Assembly: GCA_047626155.1 (NCBI GenBank)
Contig: JBLHRR010000001.1
Span: 62,001 to 126,000, forward strand
From: CALGLS01 sp047626155
GTDB lineage: Bacteria > Bacteroidota > Bacteroidia > Chitinophagales > Saprospiraceae
DNA: 64,000 nt
Direction of reading: 5' to 3'
The translations under genes were made by a program, and so were the position numbers. Within the stretch, counting starts at the first letter, position 1; each line of letters opens with the position of its first letter. Shown here in pieces: positions 34,533 to 42,437 of this stretch. The notes below the pieces were generated by a model that saw nothing but the letters and a program-made list of their open reading frames with translations, was not told the origin of the DNA and ran no database searches.

Positions 34533-35360
34533 TCATCCCCAAAAACCCGCAGACCAAGGCTTCCACTTGTGCGACACCAAAGTAAAACCCTCTTTCCCCA
34601 TTTTGCTTGGCTTGAAAAAAACAATACCTGCACGGAAAAGATCAACGCTGTAAGTTACTTTTGGATGTTGTATTATTTCTTCCCAAGCCGCCCTCATTCC
34701 AGGAGACCAGTTGATGTCATCGAATACGAAAATGCTATCTTCTGTAATGTAGGGTAAACATTGTTGGAAATAATTAAGGGTGGCATCTTTTTGATGGTGG
34801 CCATCAAAATAGACCAGATCAACTTCCTTCATTTTTTTCAAAGTATCGGGGAGTTGATCCTCGAAAGTGCCTTCTATGGAACTGATGTTTTGAACTTCTA
34901 GTTTTTCGAATTGCTGTTGAGCAAATTTTGCTAAAAAAGGGTTTCCTTCGATGGTAAAGACCTTTGATGACTGAGGTGCGGCCATGCCGAGGTAGAGACT
35001 CCCGACCCCAAGGGCTGTTCCTAATTCAAGGATGTTTTTACATTGATAGTGATCCACCATTTTGAAGAGAATAGCACCCATTTCTTTGGAGGTGAGTAAG
35101 GTTTTAGCCATCTTGCTCACAGGCCGTTCAGAAGCTTGGCCGGTCCGAGAACCTGCTCCGAAATCTACCGCTGGAATCATAGTTTGATTCCTTAATAGTT
35201 TAAATCGAACTCGATCAAGTTTCTCAAAGGCATAGTAGTACCGGTCGTCGTCAATAATATTGGTGGTGAAATCGTAGATGAAAGGCGAATGTACGTTGTA
35301 CAGCGTTTGCGCTTTGAGGTAGTATTTTATGGCTGGCAGTACGGAGTTAAGGATTCCCAA
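34533..35360 (-). CDS. SAM-dependent O-methyltransferase-like protein
   Basis: A 275-residue class I methyltransferase. Motif I is ILELGTALGVGSLYLGMA (about residues 110-127), then the acidic SAM ribose residue in VFTIEGNPFLAKFAQQQFEK, and the DLVYFDGHHQKDATLNYFQQ segment typical of the O-methyltransferase-like/ MTase_24 group. The N-terminus (NVHSPFIYDFTTNII) is a short helical cap. Substrate is unknown. It is 43 bases downstream of the giant coiled-coil gene on the same strand, so the two could be cotranscribed. Confidence 0.88.
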   Translation of the reverse strand: MGILNSVLPAIKYYLKAQTLYNVHSPFIYDFTTNIIDDDRYYYAFEKLDRVRFKLLRNQTMIPAVDFGAGSRTGQASERPVSKMAKTLLTSKEMGAILFKMVDHYQCKNILELGTALGVGSLYLGMAAPQSSKVFTIEGNPFLAKFAQQQFEKLEVQNISSIEGTFEDQLPDTLKKMKEVDLVYFDGHHQKDATLNYFQQCLPYITEDSIFVFDDINWSPGMRAAWEEIIQHPKVTYSVDLFRAGIVFFKPSKMGKEGFTLVSHKWKPWSAGFWG

Positions 35361-35403
35361 GGTTCAGATGTTTTTTGCAAATGTAGCGGTTTTGTTTGGT
35401 AAA

Positions 35404-37941
35404 TTAATTACTCTTTTCGACCATACGCTTAGTCGCAGCTAATCGGCGCTTCCGCACTCTAAAGAATTGGATCAATAAGTCCTTAAAGTAAAAGGCAATT
35501 TTTATAGCTAGTCTCGGCCAGGTTAAAGATCCGGTTACCAAGGTAAAGACCCATTTTAGCACTTTACCACAGAGCGTCAAACTGAAATGAAGATTGCTCG
35601 TTCGAGCCATGCACTGTTGTATGTGTAGATTCAGTGTTTCTTGAGGTAAATTATTCGACATAAAGACAGTGGCGTCAAAATCAAAATCATAGCTTGTAAC
35701 AACGCATGAACCATCCAACGCTACGGTTTCGATACTTCTCTTACTAAATAGAAATTTCATACCGTCAAAGAAATTTCGGGCTCCTTCTCTGATTTCCTTG
35801 TAAATTATTTTTATAAAATTCTTTAAAATTCGCAATACCAATTTTACTCCCTTTACAAGAAAACGCAATACTCGGTGTATGACTCGGCCAATACTTCTTG
35901 CAAGACTTTTAACCCCGTAGTAGAAGCGTCGAATGTGATGCGCCGTTCCTTCTAAGCCCTCCTGAAGTTCTTGGTTGTAATCTTCCCAGGCCTTTTTCGT
36001 GTGCTTATTGTTGAAGATTCCATTTTCCCTTTCAATTTCTTGTTCATAAACGCTAATTAATCCCATGCTGTTCTCCGGACTTGTTTGGCTGTCCAAGGTA
36101 ACCAGACAATCAAAATAGTATTGCGCATTCAAAAGCCAGAAGCCCTTTTGATTTTGCCCAAGCCGGGTTAAGATATACTTCAATCTCAGCTTCTTCAAAT
36201 CTTCCTCTTCTGTGAATTCCACAATCGATTGGAAGGTCCGATCGCCAGGCTGACTATCCAGCCGACCATAATAATATCCATTCATCCATTGACGAACCTG
36301 AATCAATCGAACGAGGAATAGGTTGAAAGGAGAGCTGGCCACTTGCTCCAAATAATCTGTACGTCTTTCCCGAAATACTTTTTGCCGAAGCTCTTGATAA
36401 TAAGAATCATCGAGCGATCTTTTTAATTGCGCTTTAAAGCGGAAAGAGAGTCCTCTTGTTTTTTCCAATAATCGTTTTAAACGCTTATTCAACTGTTGCA
36501 ATTGTAACTGTCTCTCACCGCTGCGTTGTTCCCTTTCCTTTTTTGCAGTTGTAAAAAGTTGTTTGTTTGATCGAATACTTTTTCGAACCTTAGCGATAAG
36601 CCGTTCTGTTTTTTTCTTTTCTTCCTTTATTAAATCTAGCTTTTGTTGCGCTTGATTAAAAGAAGTTGAACTACTCTCCAAAATGCTAATTTCCACATTA
36701 AGCTTATCTATCTTTTTTAAGACTTTAATATTGGATTGCAAACGGCTGATTTCCCTTTCCGTTTTTAAAATGTCCGATTTCATAGAATTGAGAACAGACT
36801 TTTTACCATTATTTTCCTTCAGGTGCCGGACATTTTTATTTCTGGTTCGATTATTTTGAGCAGCTTGACTAACGAAAATAAGGGCTGTACTAATTTCTTT
36901 AGGTTCCTTTAGGTTTTTCCCTAATTTTTTTCTTTCTTTTATAGAGGATTTTAATTTTTTCTTACTGTTTTTATTCTGAGTTTTAACCTGTTCCTCTTGT
37001 GAGGTGAAAGCTCGTTCCGCTTGCGCTAAGCTTTTAATAAGAACTTTTTCCTGGCCCTCTAACTGATTTATTTTGGTCTGAATACTTAATTCTTTCTCCA
37101 GCCCTTTTGTTAATAATTTTTGTTCCTTTTTAAGAATCCTAGTCATTTTTCCTTCAATGCGGTTGATCCGTTTTCGCTTCCGCTTTGTTTTATTTTCCAT
37201 GGCTTCCCAGGTCGCTTCTTCCTTGGAGAACAATTCTTGGTCTATGGCATTAAATTCCTTTTCAACTTCGGTTTCCAATGTTAAAAGAGCGGCCTCATTT
37301 TCGTCTTCTTCCGTTTCTTCTTCAACCTCCTGAATGAATTCAGCTCTTGTCTTAGGTTTGTTATAGTTGAAAATAACAACATGATTACGAAGCGTTCCCA
37401 GCGCCAATAACTTTGCGGTTAGCAGGGGGATATCTCCAGCCAAGTTGACAATGCCTAAAGAATTGCTAAGGGGAATATTCAACCATTTTCCTAAGGATTC
37501 AATAGCCACTAAGCTTTCTGTATTAAAAGGGGCGGAAACGGAATCAGAAAACAATCCCAGAACAATCATTCGGTAGTGCAAAACCCGAGTCCAAATATTT
37601 TGCTGCCCTAACACTGGCATTCTCGGAATATCTAAGTTGCCATCTAACCCGATGAGTTGATGCAATAAATGTAGTTCCTCACTATCCAATTCATTGCCGG
37701 GAAGCCCTAAGATTTGGATTGCAGTATCTGCCTGTAAATTACTGACAAAGTAAGCGGCGCGAAACTGTTGAATAGATTTGTAATACTCTTGTTGAAAAAG
37801 TTGCTCATCGAGCCTGACGCTCTTGGCACCAGAAAGGAATCCCAAATCAATCAAAGGTTGTTCGATTTCTTGTTGGCGTCCTTTGTCCAGCAGTTGAAGC
37901 TCTGTTGCTGGAATGATGTCAGACCATTCTTGCCATTGCAT
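35404..37941 (-). CDS. Giant coiled-coil protein with peptidoglycan-binding-like segments, unknown function
   Basis: An 845-residue protein without a signal peptide. Residues 115-180 have the layout of a PG_binding_1 repeat (TRVLHYRMIVLGLFSDSVSA, PFNTESLVAIESLGKWLNI, NLAGDIPLLTAKL), and 545-578 of a second (QVRQWMNGYYYGRLDSQPGD, RTFQSIVEF). Residues 205-500 are Lys/Glu-rich heptads, a long coiled coil. Residues 670-735 are basic amphipathic helices (SLARSIGRVIHRVLRFLVKG) that could lie on a membrane, and the C-terminus is Arg/Lys-rich (FFRVRKRRLAATKR). It follows a 124-residue gene. No family name is known to me. The PG-like resemblance is by layout, not proven. Confidence 0.8.
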   Translation of the reverse strand: MQWQEWSDIIPATELQLLDKGRQQEIEQPLIDLGFLSGAKSVRLDEQLFQQEYYKSIQQFRAAYFVSNLQADTAIQILGLPGNELDSEELHLLHQLIGLDGNLDIPRMPVLGQQNIWTRVLHYRMIVLGLFSDSVSAPFNTESLVAIESLGKWLNIPLSNSLGIVNLAGDIPLLTAKLLALGTLRNHVVIFNYNKPKTRAEFIQEVEEETEEDENEAALLTLETEVEKEFNAIDQELFSKEEATWEAMENKTKRKRKRINRIEGKMTRILKKEQKLLTKGLEKELSIQTKINQLEGQEKVLIKSLAQAERAFTSQEEQVKTQNKNSKKKLKSSIKERKKLGKNLKEPKEISTALIFVSQAAQNNRTRNKNVRHLKENNGKKSVLNSMKSDILKTEREISRLQSNIKVLKKIDKLNVEISILESSSTSFNQAQQKLDLIKEEKKKTERLIAKVRKSIRSNKQLFTTAKKEREQRSGERQLQLQQLNKRLKRLLEKTRGLSFRFKAQLKRSLDDSYYQELRQKVFRERRTDYLEQVASSPFNLFLVRLIQVRQWMNGYYYGRLDSQPGDRTFQSIVEFTEEEDLKKLRLKYILTRLGQNQKGFWLLNAQYYFDCLVTLDSQTSPENSMGLISVYEQEIERENGIFNNKHTKKAWEDYNQELQEGLEGTAHHIRRFYYGVKSLARSIGRVIHRVLRFLVKGVKLVLRILKNFIKIIYKEIREGARNFFDGMKFLFSKRSIETVALDGSCVVTSYDFDFDATVFMSNNLPQETLNLHIQQCMARTSNLHFSLTLCGKVLKWVFTLVTGSLTWPRLAIKIAFYFKDLLIQFFRVRKRRLAATKRMVEKSN

Positions 37942-37997
37942 AGGAGGGAAGTGGGAGTTTGTGCAAAATAATGAAAGACACTCAGGAAATTGAAGAT

Positions 37998-38049
37998 AGT
38001 GTTAGAAGTGAAGGGCTGTTTAACTGAAAATCCCTTCGCTTCTAACACT
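37998..38049. other. Long hairpin between the 124-aa and 845-aa genes
   Basis: AGTGTTAGAAGTGAAGGG (37998-38015) and CCCTTCGCTTCTAACACT (38032-38049) pair over 18 positions with one G-U (plus) or C-A (minus) position. It sits in the 116-base gap inside an apparent operon and may attenuate or process the transcript, changing the ratio of the two products. Confidence 0.55.
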
Positions 38050-38057
38050 GCCATCGC

Positions 38058-38432
38058 TTAAATCACTACTTCCTGTAAGAAACTGAGGAAGCCATTTCGA
38101 GCCTGCCCCGCAGTGATCACCGCTGCCTGGTGCATTTCGAACAATTGCTTGCCCTGCTTTCCGAGGTCAGATTTGATGAAGTTTACGGTGTCATGATCGA
38201 AGTCAATATGTGTATGAGCAATCAAAGAAATCTTTCCTTTGGTTGATCCGGAACCACTCAGCTTAGAAACAACATTTTTCATATCGAAAGAACTCTTGTT
38301 GTTTTTAGTATTGATGATGTGATCCACTTCTCCGGTGAGTGTGGTCACTTCTAAAGTCGTGAAATCAACAACCACATCTTTGATCTGTTTTGCGATATCT
38401 TGGAATTTTTCTTCTAATGAATTGGCAGCCAT
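38058..38432 (-). CDS. Small soluble protein coded with the giant coiled-coil gene
   Basis: A 124-residue soluble protein with no signal peptide, membrane helix or known motif. It is amphipathic: a helix at the start (LEEKFQDIAKQIKDVVVDFT), strands with many Thr/Val (VTTLTGEVDHI, KISLIAHTHIDFDHDTVNFI) and a final helix (RNGFLSFLQEVV). The stretch HTHIDFDHD holds metal-like residues and superficially resembles a metallo-beta-lactamase motif, but the fold around it does not. It is upstream of and codirectional with the 845-residue gene. An obvious partner or regulator of it, by position only. Confidence 0.7.
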   Translation of the reverse strand: MAANSLEEKFQDIAKQIKDVVVDFTTLEVTTLTGEVDHIINTKNNKSSFDMKNVVSKLSGSGSTKGKISLIAHTHIDFDHDTVNFIKSDLGKQGKQLFEMHQAAVITAGQARNGFLSFLQEVVI

Positions 38433-38580
38433 TTCTTTTGGTTTAACGTCTGTGAATCAATTTTTGGGCACACAAACGGGATTAATAAAGGGGCAAGATA
38501 TAAAAAGTTTTTAACATCTAACAAAGGCAAGGATTGTGCCGAGGAAATCAGAAATATTTTAGCGTAAAAACGAATAGTGA

Positions 38581-38698
38581 CCACGAAAAATTAAATCCCG
38601 ATTTGGAAACGATTATGTAAATCAAAACGATCACAAGGAGAGTGCTTTACATAATCGTTTCCACCAAATAAATCGGGAAATTATTTTTTGTGTAATAC
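38581..38698. repeat. Dispersed palindromic repeat, family B, copy 3 (reverse orientation)
   Basis: Its reverse complement starts GTATTACACAAAAAATAATT, then CCCGATTT, GGTGGAAACGATTATGTAAA, and closes TTTACATAATCGTTTCC, AAATCGGGA. It is about 150 bases upstream of the 124-aa gene start and could affect its promoter region. It fills much of the gap 38433-38780. Confidence 0.85.
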
Positions 38699-38780
38699 AT
38701 AAAGAAGAAATCATTGGAGGGAAGTTAATTGTAGAGTGGGGGATAGTATAAATTTGGCTAAAGACTTTTGCTGGAGCTAT

Positions 38781-39695
38781 CTACTCTCTATTGTAAAAAG
38801 CCAATACAGATTTAGCCCATTCCTCCGGACTCCCCAGTTGACAAAAATGACCAAGCCCTTTCATCACCGTTAATTTTGCCTGCGGACAAATTTCTCTTTT
38901 CAGAAAATGAGCCATTTCAACAGGAGCAACCTTATCCTTATCTCCCCAACAAAGATGAATCGGAATATCAGTTTTACCCAGCGCTGGCAACCATCGTGGC
39001 TTTTCCTGAACCAAACGATCTTTATAATATCGGATCAGGTAATTAGCTTTTCGATTTCCGTTTTGGAGTTTCCCATTTTCCCAAAGATCAAGTAGATCGT
39101 CTTGGCTAAGTCTGTAATTACCATGGGCACTCCGAACTTGTTTTTGAAAAAGTTCGAAAAAAATAAATTGGCTAAATAGTTTTCCAAAAGGACTTAGTAG
39201 TATTTTTTGTGTCACCCTCAAATCTGCATAAGCGATTACCATACTCCCATTTGTAAAAGTATAACTTTGAAAACCATCCATAAACCACCAATTTGGTAGA
39301 CTACCTTCTACTTCACGGGCCACCAACTCCGTAGCCACGGAGTCTGCCATATCATGCGACAGTAAATGACCACCCAATACTCCCGCTTGTCGCCAAACGG
39401 CCAAGGCAACATCGGCATGAGCTGGAATGGAAAAAGGATAAGCACTTACATCTTTATCTGATCGTCCAAATCCTGGGAAGTCAAAAAGAACTATTCGCTC
39501 GAATTTAGTCAACAATACATTTACGACCTTATGCCAGGAGTAAGAAGACTCTGGAAAGCCATGCAACAACAGCAAGGTGTTTTCAGATGTAGCTTCCTTA
39601 TCGCCCAAGTCAATATAGAAAACCGATAGGTTCCATTTTCCCATTAGCAAATACTTCCCTTTTGACTCCCAATCTGTTAATCTTTGTGTTACCAT
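38781..39695 (-). CDS. Alpha/beta hydrolase, MEST-like (epoxide hydrolase/haloalkane dehalogenase type)
   Basis: A 304-residue alpha/beta-hydrolase. The oxyanion region is LLLLHGFPESSYSWHKV (about 40-56), the DFPGFGRSDK loop follows, and the nucleophile elbow reads LLSHDMADSV, giving an Asp115 nucleophile (Ser-His-Asp-x-Ala) as in epoxide hydrolases and haloalkane dehalogenases. The acid is in WGDKDKVAP and the catalytic His in GLGHFCQLGSPEEW. The HGFPxSSYxWxK and LLSHDxxD pairing resembles the MEST/PEG1 branch. The elbow Ala in place of Gly is uncommon and suggests testing whether it is active. Substrate unknown. Confidence 0.85.
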   Translation of the reverse strand: MVTQRLTDWESKGKYLLMGKWNLSVFYIDLGDKEATSENTLLLLHGFPESSYSWHKVVNVLLTKFERIVLFDFPGFGRSDKDVSAYPFSIPAHADVALAVWRQAGVLGGHLLSHDMADSVATELVAREVEGSLPNWWFMDGFQSYTFTNGSMVIAYADLRVTQKILLSPFGKLFSQFIFFELFQKQVRSAHGNYRLSQDDLLDLWENGKLQNGNRKANYLIRYYKDRLVQEKPRWLPALGKTDIPIHLCWGDKDKVAPVEMAHFLKREICPQAKLTVMKGLGHFCQLGSPEEWAKSVLAFYNRE

Positions 39696-39722
39696 AAGTC
39701 ATTCCATTTTAAAAGCATTGCT

Positions 39723-39730
39723 TATATTTG
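39723..39730 (+). promoter_or_regulatory. -7 element (TATATTTG)
   Basis: TATATTTG lies 37 bases before the ATG of the DUF1801 remnant and about 190 bases before the NDH-2 gene. It may now serve the latter. No good -33 box at 19-base spacing. Confidence 0.35.
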
Positions 39731-39767
39731 TACCATCATAAATCTACCATTTAAATAGCGACAAACC

Positions 39768-39851
39768 ATGAAAATTGATTCCAACACGATTCCTGAATAT
39801 ATCGCTACTTTGCCTGAGGAGAGACAAAAAGTAAGGAAAGTCAGCAGTTAA
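39768..39851 (+). pseudogene. N-terminal remnant of a DUF1801 (YdhG-like) gene
   Basis: A 27-residue frame: KIDSNTIPEYIATLPEERQK then VRKVSS and a stop. The string vdeYIatlPeerqevl is the opening of DUF1801 proteins. The remaining roughly 90 residues are missing, and the next DNA has no match. The gene still has a -7 box in front. Too short to be a functional DUF1801 protein. Confidence 0.5.
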
Positions 39852-39916
39852 ACTCACGTTGGACTTACGACAGAAGGACGTTTTAGTTTAAGTTAATAGT
39901 TTTAGTTATACAAAAA

Positions 39917-41218
39917 ATGATCAACATCCCGGAAACAAAAGAGAAAAGAATTGTCATTGTAGGAGCTGGTTTCGCAGGGATCAGTATTGCGCAACGTTTG
40001 TGCAAACAAGGCTATCAGATTGTCTTAATTGACAAAAACAACTATCATCAATTCCAACCACTTTTTTATCAGGTGGCCATGTCTGGGTTGGAACCCGCCT
40101 CTATTGCCTTTCCTTTGCGAAAAATGTTTCAACGACAATCCAATGTGTTTATTCGAGTCACCAAAGTGGAACGTGTGGATACTGTTGAGAAAGTATTGCA
40201 TACCCCATTTGGAATTGTAAATTATGACTATCTGATTATTGCTATAGGAGCGGATACGAATTTCTATGGCAATGAGAATATTCAGAAGTATGTCATTCCT
40301 ATGAAGTCAGTGACAGAGGCATTGACTTTAAGAAATAGAATTCTTGAAGATTATGAAGAAGCCCTTACGATACCAGATTATGAAGATCGGCAGCAATTGA
40401 TGGATATCGTTATCGTTGGTGGAGGAGCAACTGGTGTGGAAGTGGCGGGTGCCTTAGCAGAAATGAAAAAGTACATTTTGCCCAAGGATTATCACGAAAT
40501 GAATTACAAGGAAATTGACATCTACATTATTCAAAGCGCAGATCGGCTACTTAAAGGAATGTCGGATAATGCCTCTGAAGGCGCAGAAAAATTCCTTACT
40601 GACTTAGGGGTGATTGTAAAGAAGAATGTTCGCGTAAATGACTTTGATGGTCATATTGTTTCCATGGATGATGGGACAGAGATAAAAGCCAATAAGGTCA
40701 TTTGGGCAGCGGGCATTACTGGAAATGTAATAAAAGGGTTGCCTGAGGAATCACATTGTTGGGGCAATCGACTCAAAGTCAATCGCCACTGTCAGGTAGA
40801 GGGTGTGGAAGATGTTTTTGCGATTGGAGATATTGCTTATATGGAAGAAGAAGCTTTTCCGAAAGGGCATCCACAAGTAGCACAGGTGGCCATCCAAATG
40901 GGTAAATGGTTAGCTAAGAATTTCTCGAACTTAGAAAAAGAGGAAACGGTCAAAGGCTTTGTTTACAAAGATTTGGGCTCTATGGCAACGATAGGTCGAA
41001 ACCGAGCAGTAGTTGATTTACCCAATTTCAAATTCAAAGGATTTTTTGCCTGGGTCGTCTGGCTACTTATTCATTTATTCCAAATTATAGGAGTTAAGAA
41101 TAAGCTCTTTATCTTTATTAACTGGGTATGGAATTACTGGACCTACGACCAGTCCCTAAGACTAATCATCAAAACAGATTCAAAAGAAAAGACTCCAGAG
41201 GAGACAAACTCCCAATAA
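39917..41218 (+). CDS. ndh: Type II NADH dehydrogenase (NDH-2)
   Basis: A 433-residue FAD/NAD(P)-dependent pyridine nucleotide-disulfide family protein. The FAD motif is IVIVGAGFAGISIAQRL (about 11-27), and NHHQFQPLFYQVAMSGLEP-like binding follows (NNYHQFQPLFYQVAMSGLEP). The NADH motif is VIVGGGATGVEVAGALAEM. The second FAD contact is VEDVFAIGDIAYM. The C-terminus has an amphipathic/hydrophobic anchor (FFAWVVWLLIHLFQIIG) that holds it to the membrane. It moves electrons from NADH to quinone without proton pumping, here probably menaquinone made by the mqn genes of this window. A terminator-like repeat follows the stop. Confidence 0.93.
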   Translation: MINIPETKEKRIVIVGAGFAGISIAQRLCKQGYQIVLIDKNNYHQFQPLFYQVAMSGLEPASIAFPLRKMFQRQSNVFIRVTKVERVDTVEKVLHTPFGIVNYDYLIIAIGADTNFYGNENIQKYVIPMKSVTEALTLRNRILEDYEEALTIPDYEDRQQLMDIVIVGGGATGVEVAGALAEMKKYILPKDYHEMNYKEIDIYIIQSADRLLKGMSDNASEGAEKFLTDLGVIVKKNVRVNDFDGHIVSMDDGTEIKANKVIWAAGITGNVIKGLPEESHCWGNRLKVNRHCQVEGVEDVFAIGDIAYMEEEAFPKGHPQVAQVAIQMGKWLAKNFSNLEKEETVKGFVYKDLGSMATIGRNRAVVDLPNFKFKGFFAWVVWLLIHLFQIIGVKNKLFIFINWVWNYWTYDQSLRLIIKTDSKEKTPEETNSQ

Positions 41219-41220
41219 GG

Positions 41221-41273
41221 GCTCTGGAGGAGTCAAGCCTACATTCACCCCGAGCCGCAGCTCGGGGCCCGAA
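41221..41273. repeat. Flanking direct repeat, copy 1, with hairpin
   Basis: CTCTGGAGGAGTC and CTACATTCACCCC..CGCAGCTCGGGG match copy 2 (41781-41833) at about 42 of 50 positions. CCCCGAGC-CGCA-GCTCGGGG is a hairpin. CTCTGGAGGAGTC also pairs with GACTCCAGAG inside the end of ndh (41191-41200), so it may end the ndh transcript. Confidence 0.7.
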
Positions 41274-41281
41274 AAAAAAAA

Positions 41282-41716
41282 CTAGGAAACCCCCAAAAAG
41301 AAAACCGTCCCACTCAACTTGTAAGGCAGCATAGTCTCAGGAATCACTTCCTCCGGAGACAACTTCTGGCGAATCAATCTATAAATCCCTTTATACATCT
41401 CTCCATTCACGAAAAGACGTCCTTGGTTTCCACCGATAGCGTCATTCACACAAAAAACAAGTAAAAAACCAGACAAACCATAAGAAGGTCGATCAATAAA
41501 AGCAGCCGCTTGGATGGCATCTTGCATCCCTAAAGACCGAATTGGATCTACCAGATTCGTCGTACTATCTGCAGGCGCTTGCAATTCACTGTTTCTACCT
41601 GCATCAGTACCATCTGTTACGATAATGGTCAGGCCATCTTTGGCGGTGGATGTAAATTGGCAATAGGAAAATTGATAAAGGAAAAGGCAAAGTAATGTAA
41701 GTACTAAGTTTCTCAT
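41282..41716 (-). CDS. Exported protein of unknown function
   Basis: A 144-residue secreted protein with a signal peptide ending FSYCQ (about residues 1-20). The mature part has a few strands (GLTIIVTDGTDAGRNSELQA, LSGFLLVFCVNDAIGG, MLPYKLSGTVFFLGV) and an internal GRLFVNGEMYKGIYRLIRQK. I do not recognise a family. Unusually, it is bracketed by two 50-base direct repeats (41221-41273 and 41781-41833), as though the gene had been inserted between or bounded by them. The stop is 9 bases from the first repeat. Confidence 0.65.
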   Translation of the reverse strand: MRNLVLTLLCLFLYQFSYCQFTSTAKDGLTIIVTDGTDAGRNSELQAPADSTTNLVDPIRSLGMQDAIQAAAFIDRPSYGLSGFLLVFCVNDAIGGNQGRLFVNGEMYKGIYRLIRQKLSPEEVIPETMLPYKLSGTVFFLGVS

Positions 41717-41780
41717 TGTTAAGTTTTATTCTGTTTGTTAGTTGATCAATAATGATTATCGGTACATCTTATTACGCAAG

Positions 41781-41833
41781 ACTCTGGAGGAGTCGATGCT
41801 ACATTCACCGCAAGTCGCAGCTCGGGGCTCGCA
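41781..41833. repeat. Flanking direct repeat, copy 2
   Basis: Same orientation as copy 1 and 560 bases away, on the other side of the 144-aa gene. Hairpin arm less perfect (CGCAAGTCGCAGCTCGGGG). Confidence 0.7.
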
Positions 41834-41867
41834 AAAAGAGGATAATATACATCATTAATATCGGTAA

Positions 41868-42316
41868 ATAACCTCTGCTAATTATTTTGATATACCCTAT
41901 TTTAGTTTTCGTCCAATTTTGTTTAAAACTCCTCTAAATCAAATAGCAGAAAAGCTAGCTCGTTTAAACATGAAATGGTCTAATAACAGTGCAAATAACG
42001 AGCTAAAAGTCACAACTAGAGAACTTTAACGATTTCTATTCAAAACTCCCGGCTTATGGTACCAATTTTGTTCACATACCTACAGATATCTTTGGCTCTG
42101 CTTTTGACTATCTAACTAAAGAACAGTAAACTTAAATGCGATTTGACACAAGCTTATTTCGATATTTATCCTAACTCAATCCAGAATACTAATAAAAGAT
42201 TAGTAAATTTAAAATCTGCTAAATTCAAAGCGTCATTTCAGATACTTACTAAACCGTTTTACTACCTACTTTCAATCTTCCAACAGTCTGTTTACACAGG
42301 CATTTTACTTATTTAG
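41868..42316 (+). pseudogene. Possible decayed protein gene in three successive frames, identity unknown
   Basis: Within the 720-base gap before the MopE-like gene, coding-like stretches follow one another on the plus strand: YFDIPYFSFRPILFKTPLNQ and IAEKLARLNMKWSNNSANNE (stop near 42029), then ENFNDFYSKLPAYGTNFVHI and PTDIFGSAFDYLTKEQ (stop 42127), then CDLTQAYFDIYPNSIQNTNK and RLVNLKSAKFKASFQ (stop 42316). The consistent strand and residue use suggest one frameshifted gene, but no family was recognised. Confidence 0.3.
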
Positions 42317-42437
42317 AATTATTGAACTTTGATTTCCTTCAAATTTATTGTGAGGTATTACTAGTTAATGCGTTGTCCGTTAGTGAAGGTTATCTCCTTT
42401 TGAATTTCACTTAATTAAACCCTTAAATACAGTAGTT

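Noticed and set aside
38058..38432. Metallo-beta-lactamase-like HTHIDFDHD in the 124-aa protein
   Set aside because: The order and spacing of the other conserved His and Asp residues of that fold are absent, and the protein is too short.
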